Part shown: positions 8,431-16,516 of the stretch, in pieces
Position numbering within the stretch: position 1 is the stretch's first letter
Layout of the letters: every line of letters starts with the position of its first letter
Origin: an uncultured Acidobacteriia bacterium
Lineage (GTDB): Bacteria > Acidobacteriota > Terriglobia > Bryobacterales > Bryobacteraceae
Length of the DNA stretch: 56,645 bases
NCBI GenBank assembly: GCA_903825445.1
Contig: CAIKAS010000215.1
Coordinates: forward strand, 1 to 56,645
Direction: 5' to 3'
Translations under genes and position numbers: made by a program
The notes under the pieces: generated by a model
The model's input: the letters and a program-made list of their open reading frames with translations, nothing else
Databases searched by the model: none
What the model was told of the DNA's origin: nothing

Positions 8431-9657
8431 ATGACGATGAAATTGGCCAATGCGGCATTGCTTCTCACCCTGGCATCCACCGCCACCTGGGCTCAGGTCA
8501 ATGTGGGCGCGCAGAAGCCTGAACCGAGCGTGCCCTTCACCATGACGACGGTGGCTAACTTCGAACTGCCCTGGCGCATAGCCTTCCTGCCCGATGGCCG
8601 CATGCTCATCACCGAAAAGGTCGGCCCCGTTTGGCTCGTGACCCAGCAGGGCCAGAAGACCCTCGTCAGCAATACGCCCCCCGTCTATTGGCAGGGCCAG
8701 AGCGGTATGCACGGCGTCTTTCTCTCTCCCCGTTACGCCACCGACCAGAGTATTTACCTCACCTACGCCGAGCCTGGTGATTACGGCGGCGGCCTCGCCC
8801 TCGCTCGCGCCAAACTCAGCATCACCCCCACCTCCGCCAGGCTCGATAACTTCGAAGTTCTGTGGCGCCAGTTACCCCGCGGCAAAGGCGGCCAGGAAGG
8901 CGCGCAGATCGCTTTCTCTCCCGATGGCCAGTATCTCTTCCTCACCGTTGGTGACCGCCAGCGCATGACCCCTGCCCAGGATCCCGACCAGCCCGAAGGC
9001 AAAATCCTGCGTCTGACGCTGGACGGCAAACCCGCCCCCGGCAATCCAAACTTCGGCAAAACCGGCGCTGCCACCATTCCTCTGATTGATCCGCCCAGTG
9101 ACACCGAAGCCGCCAAGAATGCGAAGGTCGTCAGTACCTATACTTTTCAAGGGCCTAACCTGACTCCCGCCGAAACCTGGGCCAGCGGCGTCCGCACGCC
9201 CTACGGCATGGCCTTCTCGCCAAGCGGCGAATTGTGGGAAGTGGAACATGGTCCCATGGGCGGCGACGAACTGAACCTGATCGAGAAGGGCAAGAACTAC
9301 GGTTGGCCGCTCGTCTCCTATGGCAAGAACTACAACGGCGTGCCCATTCCCAATCCCGATACGCGCCCCGACCTCGCGAAGCCCGTGCTCTATTGGGTGC
9401 CGGTGATCGCGCCAGGCAACCTGATGTTCTACCACGGCACCCAGACCTTTCCACAGTGGAACGGAAGCGGCTTCATTAGCGGCCTCGCGACCATGACGCT
9501 CAACCGCCTCATCTTTGACGGAAAAGGCGGCGCCAAGACCGCCGAGCGCTGGGATGTGGGCCACCGCATCCGCGATGTCGAAGAAGGTCCCGACGGCTCC
9601 CTGTGGATGGTCGAAGACGCCAACCCCGGTGCCCTGATTCACGTAACGCCCAAGTGA
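8431..9657 (+). CDS. PQQ-dependent soluble sugar (aldose) dehydrogenase
   Basis: A 408-aa protein of the glucose/sorbosone dehydrogenase family (YliI-like). A signal peptide (residues 1-22, ending TWAQ) targets it to the periplasm. The six-bladed propeller shows typical motifs: LPWRIAFLPDGRMLITEK, the segment GQSGMHGVFLSPRY, SGVRTPYGMAFSPSGELWEVEHGP, and GDELNLIEKGKNYGWPLVSYG. The family oxidises aldose sugars to lactones with PQQ and Ca2+. The length is typical. AAGGAGA about 14 nt upstream is the likely ribosome-binding site, and a strong terminator follows. The specific sugar cannot be deduced. Confidence 0.88.
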   Translation: MTMKLANAALLLTLASTATWAQVNVGAQKPEPSVPFTMTTVANFELPWRIAFLPDGRMLITEKVGPVWLVTQQGQKTLVSNTPPVYWQGQSGMHGVFLSPRYATDQSIYLTYAEPGDYGGGLALARAKLSITPTSARLDNFEVLWRQLPRGKGGQEGAQIAFSPDGQYLFLTVGDRQRMTPAQDPDQPEGKILRLTLDGKPAPGNPNFGKTGAATIPLIDPPSDTEAAKNAKVVSTYTFQGPNLTPAETWASGVRTPYGMAFSPSGELWEVEHGPMGGDELNLIEKGKNYGWPLVSYGKNYNGVPIPNPDTRPDLAKPVLYWVPVIAPGNLMFYHGTQTFPQWNGSGFISGLATMTLNRLIFDGKGGAKTAERWDVGHRIRDVEEGPDGSLWMVEDANPGALIHVTPK

Positions 9658-9686
9658 CCACTTCGCGTTGAGCCCCCGGATATCGA

Positions 9687-9717
9687 AAGGCCGCCCGCTT
9701 TACGGGCGGCCTTTTCT
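9687..9717 (+). terminator. Rho-independent terminator
   Basis: An 11-bp stem pairs AAGGCCGCCCG (9687-9697) with CGGGCGGCCTT (9703-9713) around a 5-nt loop, followed by TTTTCTTCTTTCC. It ends the sugar dehydrogenase transcript. Nothing else is seen between here and 9845. Confidence 0.85.
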
Positions 9718-9844
9718 TCTTTCCTGCCAGGCTCTGCAGCGCCGCAGACTCAAGGCAACGCCAGTCCAAACCAAAATCGCTGAAGGATGGCTGAACCTCT
9801 CGGCGTCTCCCACTCCCGCGACTGCTATCACTCAACTGCCCACC

Positions 9845-11350
9845 TCATTTAGCCCTCATAATCGCAGCCAGAGTCTCAATGCCATCCCACAAGTTGCCAA
9901 GGCGCAGGTTCTCGTCGTCGGTGTGCTGGTTGTCGTCGGAGTTCGCAATCGCGATCCCCACCACTGGAATGTGCAGTTCATCGATGAATTCCAGCACCGG
10001 CAGCGTTCCCCCAAGCGTTCTCATCCGCACCAGTCGATCACCCCATACGCCGCGTAGCGACTCTGTCACGAACACGGCTTGAGGATCTTGCGGGTCAGTC
10101 CTCCACGCGCCTCCGGCGGCACCCGCTCCCAACGTGCGGCTGACTTTTGCGATCCTGGGATGACTTGCCAGTATCGCCAGGTCGGAATTCTGCTCGGTCA
10201 CGAAATAGCCTTGCTTGCGAATATGTTCGATCACCCGGTCCTGCATCGCGCGCGGGGAATTTTCTTTCACCAGCCTGATTTCGATTCGGGCCGTCGCGCT
10301 CGCCGGAATCACCGCACCCAACTCGCCGCCCTTCATCATATGGACGCTGAAGCTCGGCAGATTAAGGCCTTCCTGCAGCGACCGGGCAGCCCCGTCCACA
10401 GAGCCTACCCCGTACATTTTCTGCATCGTCGCGCTGTCGTCCGGCACGGCGTCGATCATCTTGACTGCATCGGCGGGAAGCGGTAAGACGTCCGAATAGA
10501 AGCCATCGATCAGCACTTTCCCGGAAGGCGCCACCATCGAGGCAAGCAACTGAGCGAGCCGCACGTTAGCATCGGGCATCCAATTCCCATAGTTCCCGCT
10601 GTGCATTCCGGCCTTCGCCGTGTAGACCGTGACATCGAGGCCGGTTCCGCCGCGCGCGCCGTAGTAAATCGTGGGTCGACCGCTTGGATGCTGCGGACCA
10701 TCGAGGAAAACCATCACATCGGACTGCAGTCGGTCGCGATGAGTCCGCAGCGCCGCCGGAAGCCCGGTTCCACCGCCTTCCTCTTCGCCGTCGAGGATGA
10801 GTTTTATGTTGCTCGCGGGCGCGCCGCCAAGTGCGTCCAGCGCAGAGACAAACGCTTCGATAGGGCCTTTGTCGTCCCCAGCCCCCCGCGCATAGATGCG
10901 CCACTCCGGCGGGAATTCTGCGAGTGAGCTCGCGTTGGCTAGTATTTTGCCGCCGTTGTCGATGCTGCCGTCGCGCAGCACTGGGATGAACGGATCCGGT
11001 TGGTTCCAGCGAGCCCGGTCGATCGGCTGGCCATCATAGTGGATGTAGAAGAGGATAGTCCGTGTCGCGCCCGGCACGAGCCTTTCGCCGAAGACTGTAG
11101 GCGCGACATCCGGAGTTGCTTGCCATATCTCCGGCTTCATCCCGCGCCGCGCGAGCATATCGCGCAGATACTCGGCGTTCTTCTTCAGATTCGGAATGTC
11201 CCCGTGCACATTCGGGATTGCCAGCAAACCACTCAACTCGCGAAAGATCGCGGCATCGTGCGTTCGCACGAAGTGTTTTACATCGACCGGCGTGGATGTC
11301 TGACCGAATGCAGTGGTCACGGTAAGCAGGAGTATCGTCGCGGTGCGCAT
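9845..11350 (-). CDS. Secreted M20-family metallopeptidase
   Basis: A 501-aa zinc peptidase of the M20/M28-like amidohydrolase group. The ATG at 11350 is chosen because it begins a signal peptide (MRTATILLLTVTTAFGQ) and follows AAAGG; a longer reading frame extends to 11533 with no start evidence. Metal-binding and catalytic elements are visible in order: HYDGQP (His and Asp), GAGDDKGP (bridging Asp), DGEEEGGG (catalytic Glu pair) and a C-terminal NQHTDDE His. A dimerisation 'lid' of ~110 residues lies in the middle. It probably cleaves di- or tripeptides or acyl-amino acids in the periplasm. Exported M20 enzymes are common in Acidobacteriota. Confidence 0.85.
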   Translation of the reverse strand: MRTATILLLTVTTAFGQTSTPVDVKHFVRTHDAAIFRELSGLLAIPNVHGDIPNLKKNAEYLRDMLARRGMKPEIWQATPDVAPTVFGERLVPGATRTILFYIHYDGQPIDRARWNQPDPFIPVLRDGSIDNGGKILANASSLAEFPPEWRIYARGAGDDKGPIEAFVSALDALGGAPASNIKLILDGEEEGGGTGLPAALRTHRDRLQSDVMVFLDGPQHPSGRPTIYYGARGGTGLDVTVYTAKAGMHSGNYGNWMPDANVRLAQLLASMVAPSGKVLIDGFYSDVLPLPADAVKMIDAVPDDSATMQKMYGVGSVDGAARSLQEGLNLPSFSVHMMKGGELGAVIPASATARIEIRLVKENSPRAMQDRVIEHIRKQGYFVTEQNSDLAILASHPRIAKVSRTLGAGAAGGAWRTDPQDPQAVFVTESLRGVWGDRLVRMRTLGGTLPVLEFIDELHIPVVGIAIANSDDNQHTDDENLRLGNLWDGIETLAAIMRAK

Positions 11351-11527
11351 GCGTGAGCCTTTCAATGAGTCTAACAATGAGTGCGGAAAGTCGGGTGGGG
11401 CCGATCGGTGCTCTCGGGCGAAAGACGAAGGAGTTCCATGGATGCAAAGAAAGAGGCGGAATTCAAGGAGGCCTTGACCGAAGTCCTCGCGCCGGTACGA
11501 AAAGAGGATGGGTGTCTGTTTTACAAC

Positions 11528-11563
11528 CTGCACGCGGGGGTGTCAAGTTTTTTGTGTAAACGC
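11528..11563. repeat. Left IS end: target duplication plus inverted repeat
   Basis: CTGCACGC (11528-11535) is the left copy of an 8-bp target duplication. The element's terminal inverted repeat (11536-11563) starts GGGGGTGTCAA and ends TTGTGTAAACGC. It matches the right repeat at 21 of 28 positions. Confidence 0.9.
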
Positions 11564-12865
11564 AGTTCCGTCATTCATTGGAAGGTTTTGATTTAGCTGC
11601 CCAGGCCGAGTCGCATTCTCTCGGGCCAGCGGATGCTGAACTGACTCAGGGCTTCGCGCCAGTTCTGGACAGTGTGCCACTTTTTCGAGACATTCTGTAA
11701 TGCCAGGTAGAGCAGTTTGATGGCGGCATCCTGGTTGGGAAAGGACCCGCGATTCCGGGTGACTTTGCGCAGTGACATATGCAGTGATTCCACTGCGTTG
11801 GTCGTGTAGATGATTTTGCGGATCTCCTCGGGAAAATCAAAGAACGGAATCACCCGCTGCCAGTTTCTTTGCCAGACATCGGCTACGGCCTGGTGCTTTG
11901 GGTATTTTTCACGGAACGCCGCCAGCGCCAGTTCCGCCATTTCCGCGCTCGCCGCGCGGTAGATCAGCTTCAGATCGGCCGCCATGGCCTTGCGCTCCTT
12001 CCAGTTCACAAAGGCCAGACTGGCCCGGATCAGGTGCACGATGCAGGTCTGCACCAGCGTGCTCGGGAAGATGGCTTCAATGGCTTCCGGAAAGCCCTTC
12101 AGCCCGTCGGTGCAAACGATGAAGGCATCCTTCATTCCCCGGTTCTTCAGATTGGTCAGCACCGTCATCCAGTGTTTGGCGCCCTCGTTGGTGCTGGCCC
12201 ACAGGCCCAGCACCGACTTCTGACCTTCCACGTTGATGCCGATGGCGGTGTAGATCGCGCGGTTTTCGACCTTGCCCTCATAACGCATTTTCACCATCAG
12301 CGCGTCCAGATACACGATCGGGTACAGCGCTTCCAGCGGCCTGTCCTGCCAAAGCTTGACCTCTTCCTGGATGCTCTCGGTCACCTCCGAGATCAGCGAC
12401 GGACTCACGTCCACCCCGTACATATCGTGCAGATGTCCCTGAATATCCCGGACCGTCATTCCCAGTGCGTACATCGACAGAATCTTGCTGTCGAAACCTT
12501 CGAAGCGCGTCTGGTGCTTTCGATCAGCTTCGGCTCAAAAGTGCCATTGCGGTCGCGCGGCACCTGGATCGTCATCTCGCCGGCTTCGCCTTTCAGGGTC
12601 TTCAGGCTCTTGCCGTTGCGGGAATTCCCCGTTCCGTAGCCCTCCACCTCATGCTTTTCGTAGCCCAGGTGGTGGTTCATCTCACCGACCATCATCCGCT
12701 CCACAAGCGCCTTCGTCAGCTCCTTCACCAGCCCGTCGGGGCCGATCAGGCTCCCCCCGCTCGTCGCGATCAGCTCGTCGATTAACTCTTTTCGGATTGT
12801 CATTCGGTTCTCCTATGGTCGTCTGTCCACGAGAACCGCGTTTACACAATCCTTTTTACACCCTC
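11536..12865 (-). mobile_element. IS256-family insertion sequence, 1330 bp
   Basis: Bounded by 28-bp imperfect inverted repeats (11536-11563 and 12838-12865) and a perfect 8-bp direct repeat CTGCACGC (11528-11535, 12866-12873). It contains one transposase gene on the minus strand, broken by a frameshift. The length, duplication size and transposase match the IS256 family. The intact target duplication indicates simple insertion with no later rearrangement of the ends, so insertion is probably recent. Confidence 0.95.
11593..12803 (-). pseudogene. IS256-family transposase, frameshifted
   Basis: The N-terminal part (12803 down to about 12520) reads MTIRKELIDEL...GYEKHEVEGYGTGNSRNGKS, with AGGAG upstream. 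The C-terminal part (12474 to 11593) carries the DDE catalytic residues: Asp in IVYLDALMVK, Asp in VCTDGLKGF, Glu in TTNAVESLHMSLRK. The two halves are in different frames. Around 12518-12521 the minus strand reads GAAAGCACC, whereas family continuity (KLIEKHQTRFEGFD) needs one more A. A one-base deletion is the simplest explanation. IS256 transposases are normally a single ~400-aa ORF, and no canonical slippery heptamer is visible, so the element is probably no longer autonomous. Confidence 0.9.
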
Positions 12866-12873
12866 CTGCACGC
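12838..12873. repeat. Right IS end: inverted repeat plus target duplication
   Basis: Inverted repeat at 12838-12865 (inward reading GAGGGTGTAAAAAGG then TTGTGTAAACGC), followed by the right copy of CTGCACGC at 12866-12873. Confidence 0.9.
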
Positions 12874-13094
12874 CGCGGCCGATGATCCCTCGAAATTCCT
12901 GTTTCACGAAAGCTGGGCGAGCAACGCGAATCTTGAGGCTCTCGACGGCAAGCCGCACATTCAGCGCTTGCGGGCACTCATCAGTGAAATCTCTCCTCCC
13001 GGCGATCAAAGCCTGGTAGGAGAAGATCGTCTGACAAACGGGTTCTGCTGCCGCAAACCGGTTTTGCCACAAAAAAGATGCTCGCCTGAATCGT

Positions 13095-13634
13095 ATGAAA
13101 TTCACGACGGTAGCCGCTCTTATTGTGCTCTCCGCAGTCTCCGCATGGACGCAGGAAGCTGTTGCCGAACCTGAATTCGCCGATGTGTTCTTTCGGCTGG
13201 ATGCCGGGAAACTGGTACCGCTTGAGCGCGAAACCGGCACCATTCAGGGGAAGACCAGCGGGTTCATCGTGACGAACGCTAAGACGGTATCCGATTTTCC
13301 AGGGGCAAAGTCGCCAGTGCGCTTTAGCCCGGGCCAGCATTTGGAATTTATAGCTCGGACGCTGATGGGTCAGTCCGCGGTTGATCCGAATTCCATCTAT
13401 GTACTCAGGAAACTCGATGTCAAGAAAAAGAGTCGCGAACTGGTGATGTCTTCGGGGCATTTCACTCCCATTGGCGGGTCGTCAAAATCGTCGATGACCC
13501 AGGGCGTTCTGCCTGTTGATTTCTCCCGGTACGGCGCGTCTTCTATCAAGATGACTACGTCGGCGCTCCAGTCGGGAGAATATGCCCTGAGCCGCATATC
13601 CGGACGGACCGTTTTTTGTTTCGGCATCGATTAG
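13095..13634 (+). CDS. Secreted hypothetical protein
   Basis: A 179-aa protein with a clear signal peptide (residues 1-19, ending SAWTQ). I do not recognise the mature part. It contains FADVFFRLDAGKLVPLE, PVRFSPGQHLEF and a C-terminal SGEYALSRISGRTVFCFGID, a pattern seen in small beta-rich exported proteins of Solibacter-type genomes whose role is unknown. It lies 75 bp after the decayed ABM gene and before a carboxylesterase on the same strand. No clear SD sequence precedes the ATG. Confidence 0.65.
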   Translation: MKFTTVAALIVLSAVSAWTQEAVAEPEFADVFFRLDAGKLVPLERETGTIQGKTSGFIVTNAKTVSDFPGAKSPVRFSPGQHLEFIARTLMGQSAVDPNSIYVLRKLDVKKKSRELVMSSGHFTPIGGSSKSSMTQGVLPVDFSRYGASSIKMTTSALQSGEYALSRISGRTVFCFGID

Positions 13635-13728
13635 GAGGCGTGTGAAACGCGTGCGGCCCCGCTGCGGTGGATTCAGCGCAACGTTAATGTAGCGCCATGT
13701 TAGCATCAATGGCTGGAAGGTCTTCCCC

Positions 13729-15477
13729 ATGAAGCTATACAACCTGAACCGATACAACCAGGCCGCTGTTCTCTGCCTCCTCGCCGCAGGCACGGCATTC
13801 GCCGCCGATCGAGTCAAAACCGCCAACGGCACGCTCGAATCTACCGCCGCCCCGAAGGACGGCGTGCGCAGTTTCAAAGGAATCCCGTTCGCAGCGCCGC
13901 CTGTCGGCGACCTCCGCTGGAAAGAACCTCAGCCCGTCAAGAACTGGACCGACGTCCGCAGTGCAGATCAGTTCGGCCCCCGCTGCATGCAGCGCGCCGG
14001 CGGCGACTACTGGTCCCGCAGCAATGGCACGAGTGAGGACTGCCTGTACCTCAACGTGTGGACGCCCGCGAAGCCGGGCAGCGGGAAACTGCCCGTACTG
14101 GTTTATTTTTTCGGCGGCGGCTTCACGAACGGCGACGGTTCCGAGTATCGTTATGACGGCGAGAGCATGTCGCGCAAGGGCATCGTCGCGGTGACGGTCA
14201 ACTACCGGCTGGGTATTTTCGGTTTCATGGCGCATCCTGAATTGACGAAGGAATCGCCGCATCACGCCTCGGGCAACTACGGGATGCTCGACCAGGTGGC
14301 TGCGCTGGAATGGGTGCAGAAGAACATTGCGGCATTTGGCGGCGATCCAAAGCATGTCACGATCGGGGGCGAATCGGCCGGATCGATTTCTGTCAGCGCG
14401 CTGATGGCCTCACCGCTTTCGAAGAATCTGATGGCGGCCGCGATTGGCGAAAGCGGCGCGCTGATTTCGACGCTGCCGCCGAAGTCGTTGGCGGTGACGG
14501 AGAAGGACGGCGCCACCTTTTCCGAAAGGGCGGGGGCTGCTTCGCTTGCCGATCTCCGTGCCCTAACTGCGGACAAAATTATGGAATTGACGGCCCCGGC
14601 AGGTGGTCGCGGCGGAGGTCGTGGTGCACCGGCCACTCCTGGCGCGCCCGCTCCTCCCGCGCCGCTTTCCTTCAGCGTGAATCTCGACGGCTACTTCCTG
14701 CCGAAAACGCTCGCCGAAATCTTCGAGGCCGGAGAGCAGGCAAAAATTCCGCTCCTGGCGGGAACCAATTCGGCCGAGCAGGGCGCGGCCAGCGTCCTTG
14801 GGCAGAACGAGCCGACAGTCGAGGGTTTCGCGGCGGCGATTCACAGGCTATATCCGAACGATGCCGATGCTGTGCTCAAGGTGTACGCGCCGAAGACGCC
14901 GGATGAAGTGATCCAGGCCGCCACCGATTTGGCGAGCGCACGATTTATTGCGCACGGAACCTGGAAGTGGAACGAACTACAGGCGAAGACGGGCGGCAAG
15001 CCGGTTTATCGCTATTACTACGCCAGGACTCGTCCGCGATACCTCGGCATGCCGGGCGATACCGCGAATGCCGGGCCGGGTGGGGGCGCCGGTTTTGGCG
15101 CAGGCGGCGGCTCGGGACGCGGCGGTGGTCGGGGAGGCAGTGGACGCGGTGGTGGCGGACGCGGCGGAAGTGCATTGCCGCCGCAGCGTGGTGCTGCGCA
15201 TTCGGCGGAGATTCAATACGCCTTGGGGAACCTCGACCTCGATAACCGGTACGCATGGGAAGCCGACGATCACAAAGTGTCGGAGACGATGCAGGCGTAC
15301 TTCGCGAACTTCACCAAGACGTTTAATCCGAACGGTCCGGGTCTGCCCGAATGGCCCGTCTACTCGGCTAAGACGAATTACGCGCGGATCCACATCGACG
15401 TGACTACAACGTCGGAGCCGGAACCGGATCGGGCGCGGTATGCGGTGCTGGACAAAATCTTCGCGACCCAGCGATAG
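13729..15477 (+). CDS. Secreted type-B carboxylesterase with Gly/Arg-rich insertions
   Basis: A 582-aa alpha/beta hydrolase of the type-B carboxylesterase family. It has a signal peptide (ending TAFAA), KGIPFAAPPVGDLRW, EDCLYLNVW, the nucleophile motif GGESAGS, the acid in LLAGTNSAEQG, and the catalytic His in AAHSAEIQYALG. Two low-complexity insertions break the fold: GGRGGGRGAP followed by a Pro/Ala run (nt 14598-14660), and a longer Gly/Arg tract (nt 15078-15170) immediately before the catalytic His loop. GGAAGG precedes the ATG. It is the first gene of a possible unit with the cytochrome and PQQ dehydrogenase. It hydrolyses carboxyl esters; the natural substrate is unknown. Confidence 0.88.
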   Translation: MKLYNLNRYNQAAVLCLLAAGTAFAADRVKTANGTLESTAAPKDGVRSFKGIPFAAPPVGDLRWKEPQPVKNWTDVRSADQFGPRCMQRAGGDYWSRSNGTSEDCLYLNVWTPAKPGSGKLPVLVYFFGGGFTNGDGSEYRYDGESMSRKGIVAVTVNYRLGIFGFMAHPELTKESPHHASGNYGMLDQVAALEWVQKNIAAFGGDPKHVTIGGESAGSISVSALMASPLSKNLMAAAIGESGALISTLPPKSLAVTEKDGATFSERAGAASLADLRALTADKIMELTAPAGGRGGGRGAPATPGAPAPPAPLSFSVNLDGYFLPKTLAEIFEAGEQAKIPLLAGTNSAEQGAASVLGQNEPTVEGFAAAIHRLYPNDADAVLKVYAPKTPDEVIQAATDLASARFIAHGTWKWNELQAKTGGKPVYRYYYARTRPRYLGMPGDTANAGPGGGAGFGAGGGSGRGGGRGGSGRGGGGRGGSALPPQRGAAHSAEIQYALGNLDLDNRYAWEADDHKVSETMQAYFANFTKTFNPNGPGLPEWPVYSAKTNYARIHIDVTTTSEPEPDRARYAVLDKIFATQR

Positions 15478-15537
15478 AGGCAGCATATACTCATTCACTG
15501 TTGGGAAGCGCTGGCGTGACGATGAGGTTAAGGAACT

Positions 15538-16491
15538 ATGTTTAGAAGTAAACTCCCGATGAAGGCGGCTGTGAGTCTCGCCGCCATTGCCACAGGCTGC
15601 ATTCTTTTGATGGCGCAGGAGCCCGCGCCGGCACCGGCCGCACCAGGCGGTCGGGGTGCGGCCGGTGGGCGCGGTGGCCGGGGAGCGAGTGGCGCGGCTG
15701 GCCCCGGTCGGGCGACCGGCAGGGGGCGGGACGGATTCTCGCAGTTCATTCGCCCGCTCGCATCGCAGGATGTGCTGCTGCGTGGTAAAACGCTCTACGA
15801 GGCCAACTGCGTCGGCTGCCATGCGGCGGATATGCGTGGCGTCCCCGGTAAAGGCAACAACCTGTTGCGCTCACCCGTGGCGATGGATGACGAGCACGGC
15901 GAACTCATCATCGCGAACCTGGCCAAACACAACCCGCCCGTCACCCTGGTGGAAGCCGATGGGGTGGCGGCATCGGAATACATCCACAGCGTTTTGGCGA
16001 CGATGGGCGCTCAAGGCAGCCCTCCTGGCAGAAATCCCGTCGGCCTCCATTTAAATGTGCTGGTGGGCGACCCGCAGGCGGGCAAAGCCTATTTCGACGC
16101 TCACTGCGCGGCCTGCCATTCGATCACTGGTGACCTGAAGGGGTTCGCATCCAAATTCGGCGATGACCGCGATCTGCAGAATGCGTGGGTGGCGGGATCG
16201 GGAGGTGCCGGTGCCGGAGGCGGTCGAGGTGGCGGAGGCCGCGGCGGTAAAGCGACCGTGACACTGGCGAACGGTCAGAAGATCGATGGCTCGCTGGTGC
16301 GCGAAGACGATTTCATTGTCATCCTGAGACTCGCCGACGGGACACGCCGCGTGTTCCCGATTGAAAATGGTGTGCCCAAAGTTGAAGTAGTGGACCCGCA
16401 GGCAGCCCACAAGAAGATGGTCGTGGAACTGGACGATCCTCAGAACAAGAACATGCACGACGTTACTGCCTACCTGGCCACGTTGAAGTAG
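15538..16491 (+). CDS. Diheme cytochrome c
   Basis: A 317-aa exported protein with an N-terminal signal or anchor (residues about 8-26) and two class-I heme motifs: CVGCH in ANCVGCHAAD and CAACH in AHCAACHSITG. Gly/Arg tracts follow the signal (nt 15645-15690) and the second heme (nt 16198-16250). The C-terminal ~80 residues (TLANGQKIDGSLVREDDF...VFPIENG...DVTAYLATLK) form a small beta domain closing with a cytochrome-like last helix. GAGGTTAAGG precedes the ATG. The next gene, 25 bp downstream, is a PQQ dehydrogenase, so this protein is very probably its electron acceptor. The pair is paralogous to the cytochrome/PQQ pair at 39972-42457. Confidence 0.88.
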   Translation: MFRSKLPMKAAVSLAAIATGCILLMAQEPAPAPAAPGGRGAAGGRGGRGASGAAGPGRATGRGRDGFSQFIRPLASQDVLLRGKTLYEANCVGCHAADMRGVPGKGNNLLRSPVAMDDEHGELIIANLAKHNPPVTLVEADGVAASEYIHSVLATMGAQGSPPGRNPVGLHLNVLVGDPQAGKAYFDAHCAACHSITGDLKGFASKFGDDRDLQNAWVAGSGGAGAGGGRGGGGRGGKATVTLANGQKIDGSLVREDDFIVILRLADGTRRVFPIENGVPKVEVVDPQAAHKKMVVELDDPQNKNMHDVTAYLATLK

Positions 16492-16516
16492 CGGTAGAAG
16501 CAGAGGAGACGAATCC

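Larger units (their letters stand above)
11438..13019 (+). pseudogene. ABM-family (quinol) monooxygenase gene split by an IS256-type element
   Basis: The 5' part starts at ATG 11438, with AAGGAG four nt before its spacer, and encodes EAEFKEAL...PVRKEDGCLFYNLHA. At 11535 the reading frame runs into an insertion sequence. Removing 11536-12865 plus one target copy restores the frame: CLFYNLHA joins AADDPSKFLFHESW...PHIQRLRALISEIS. This is the classic antibiotic-biosynthesis-monooxygenase (YgiN-like) pattern. The reconstructed protein lacks the usual first beta strand. Its 3' end is uncertain: in frame it runs past 13095, while a shift near 12996 gives a family-like LPAIKAW ending at a stop at 13017-13019. 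So further decay is possible. The family are small cofactor-free dimeric oxygenases. Confidence 0.85.

Noticed and set aside
12515-12525. Programmed frameshift in the transposase
   Set aside because: No slippery heptamer and the family is normally one ORF; mutation is simpler.
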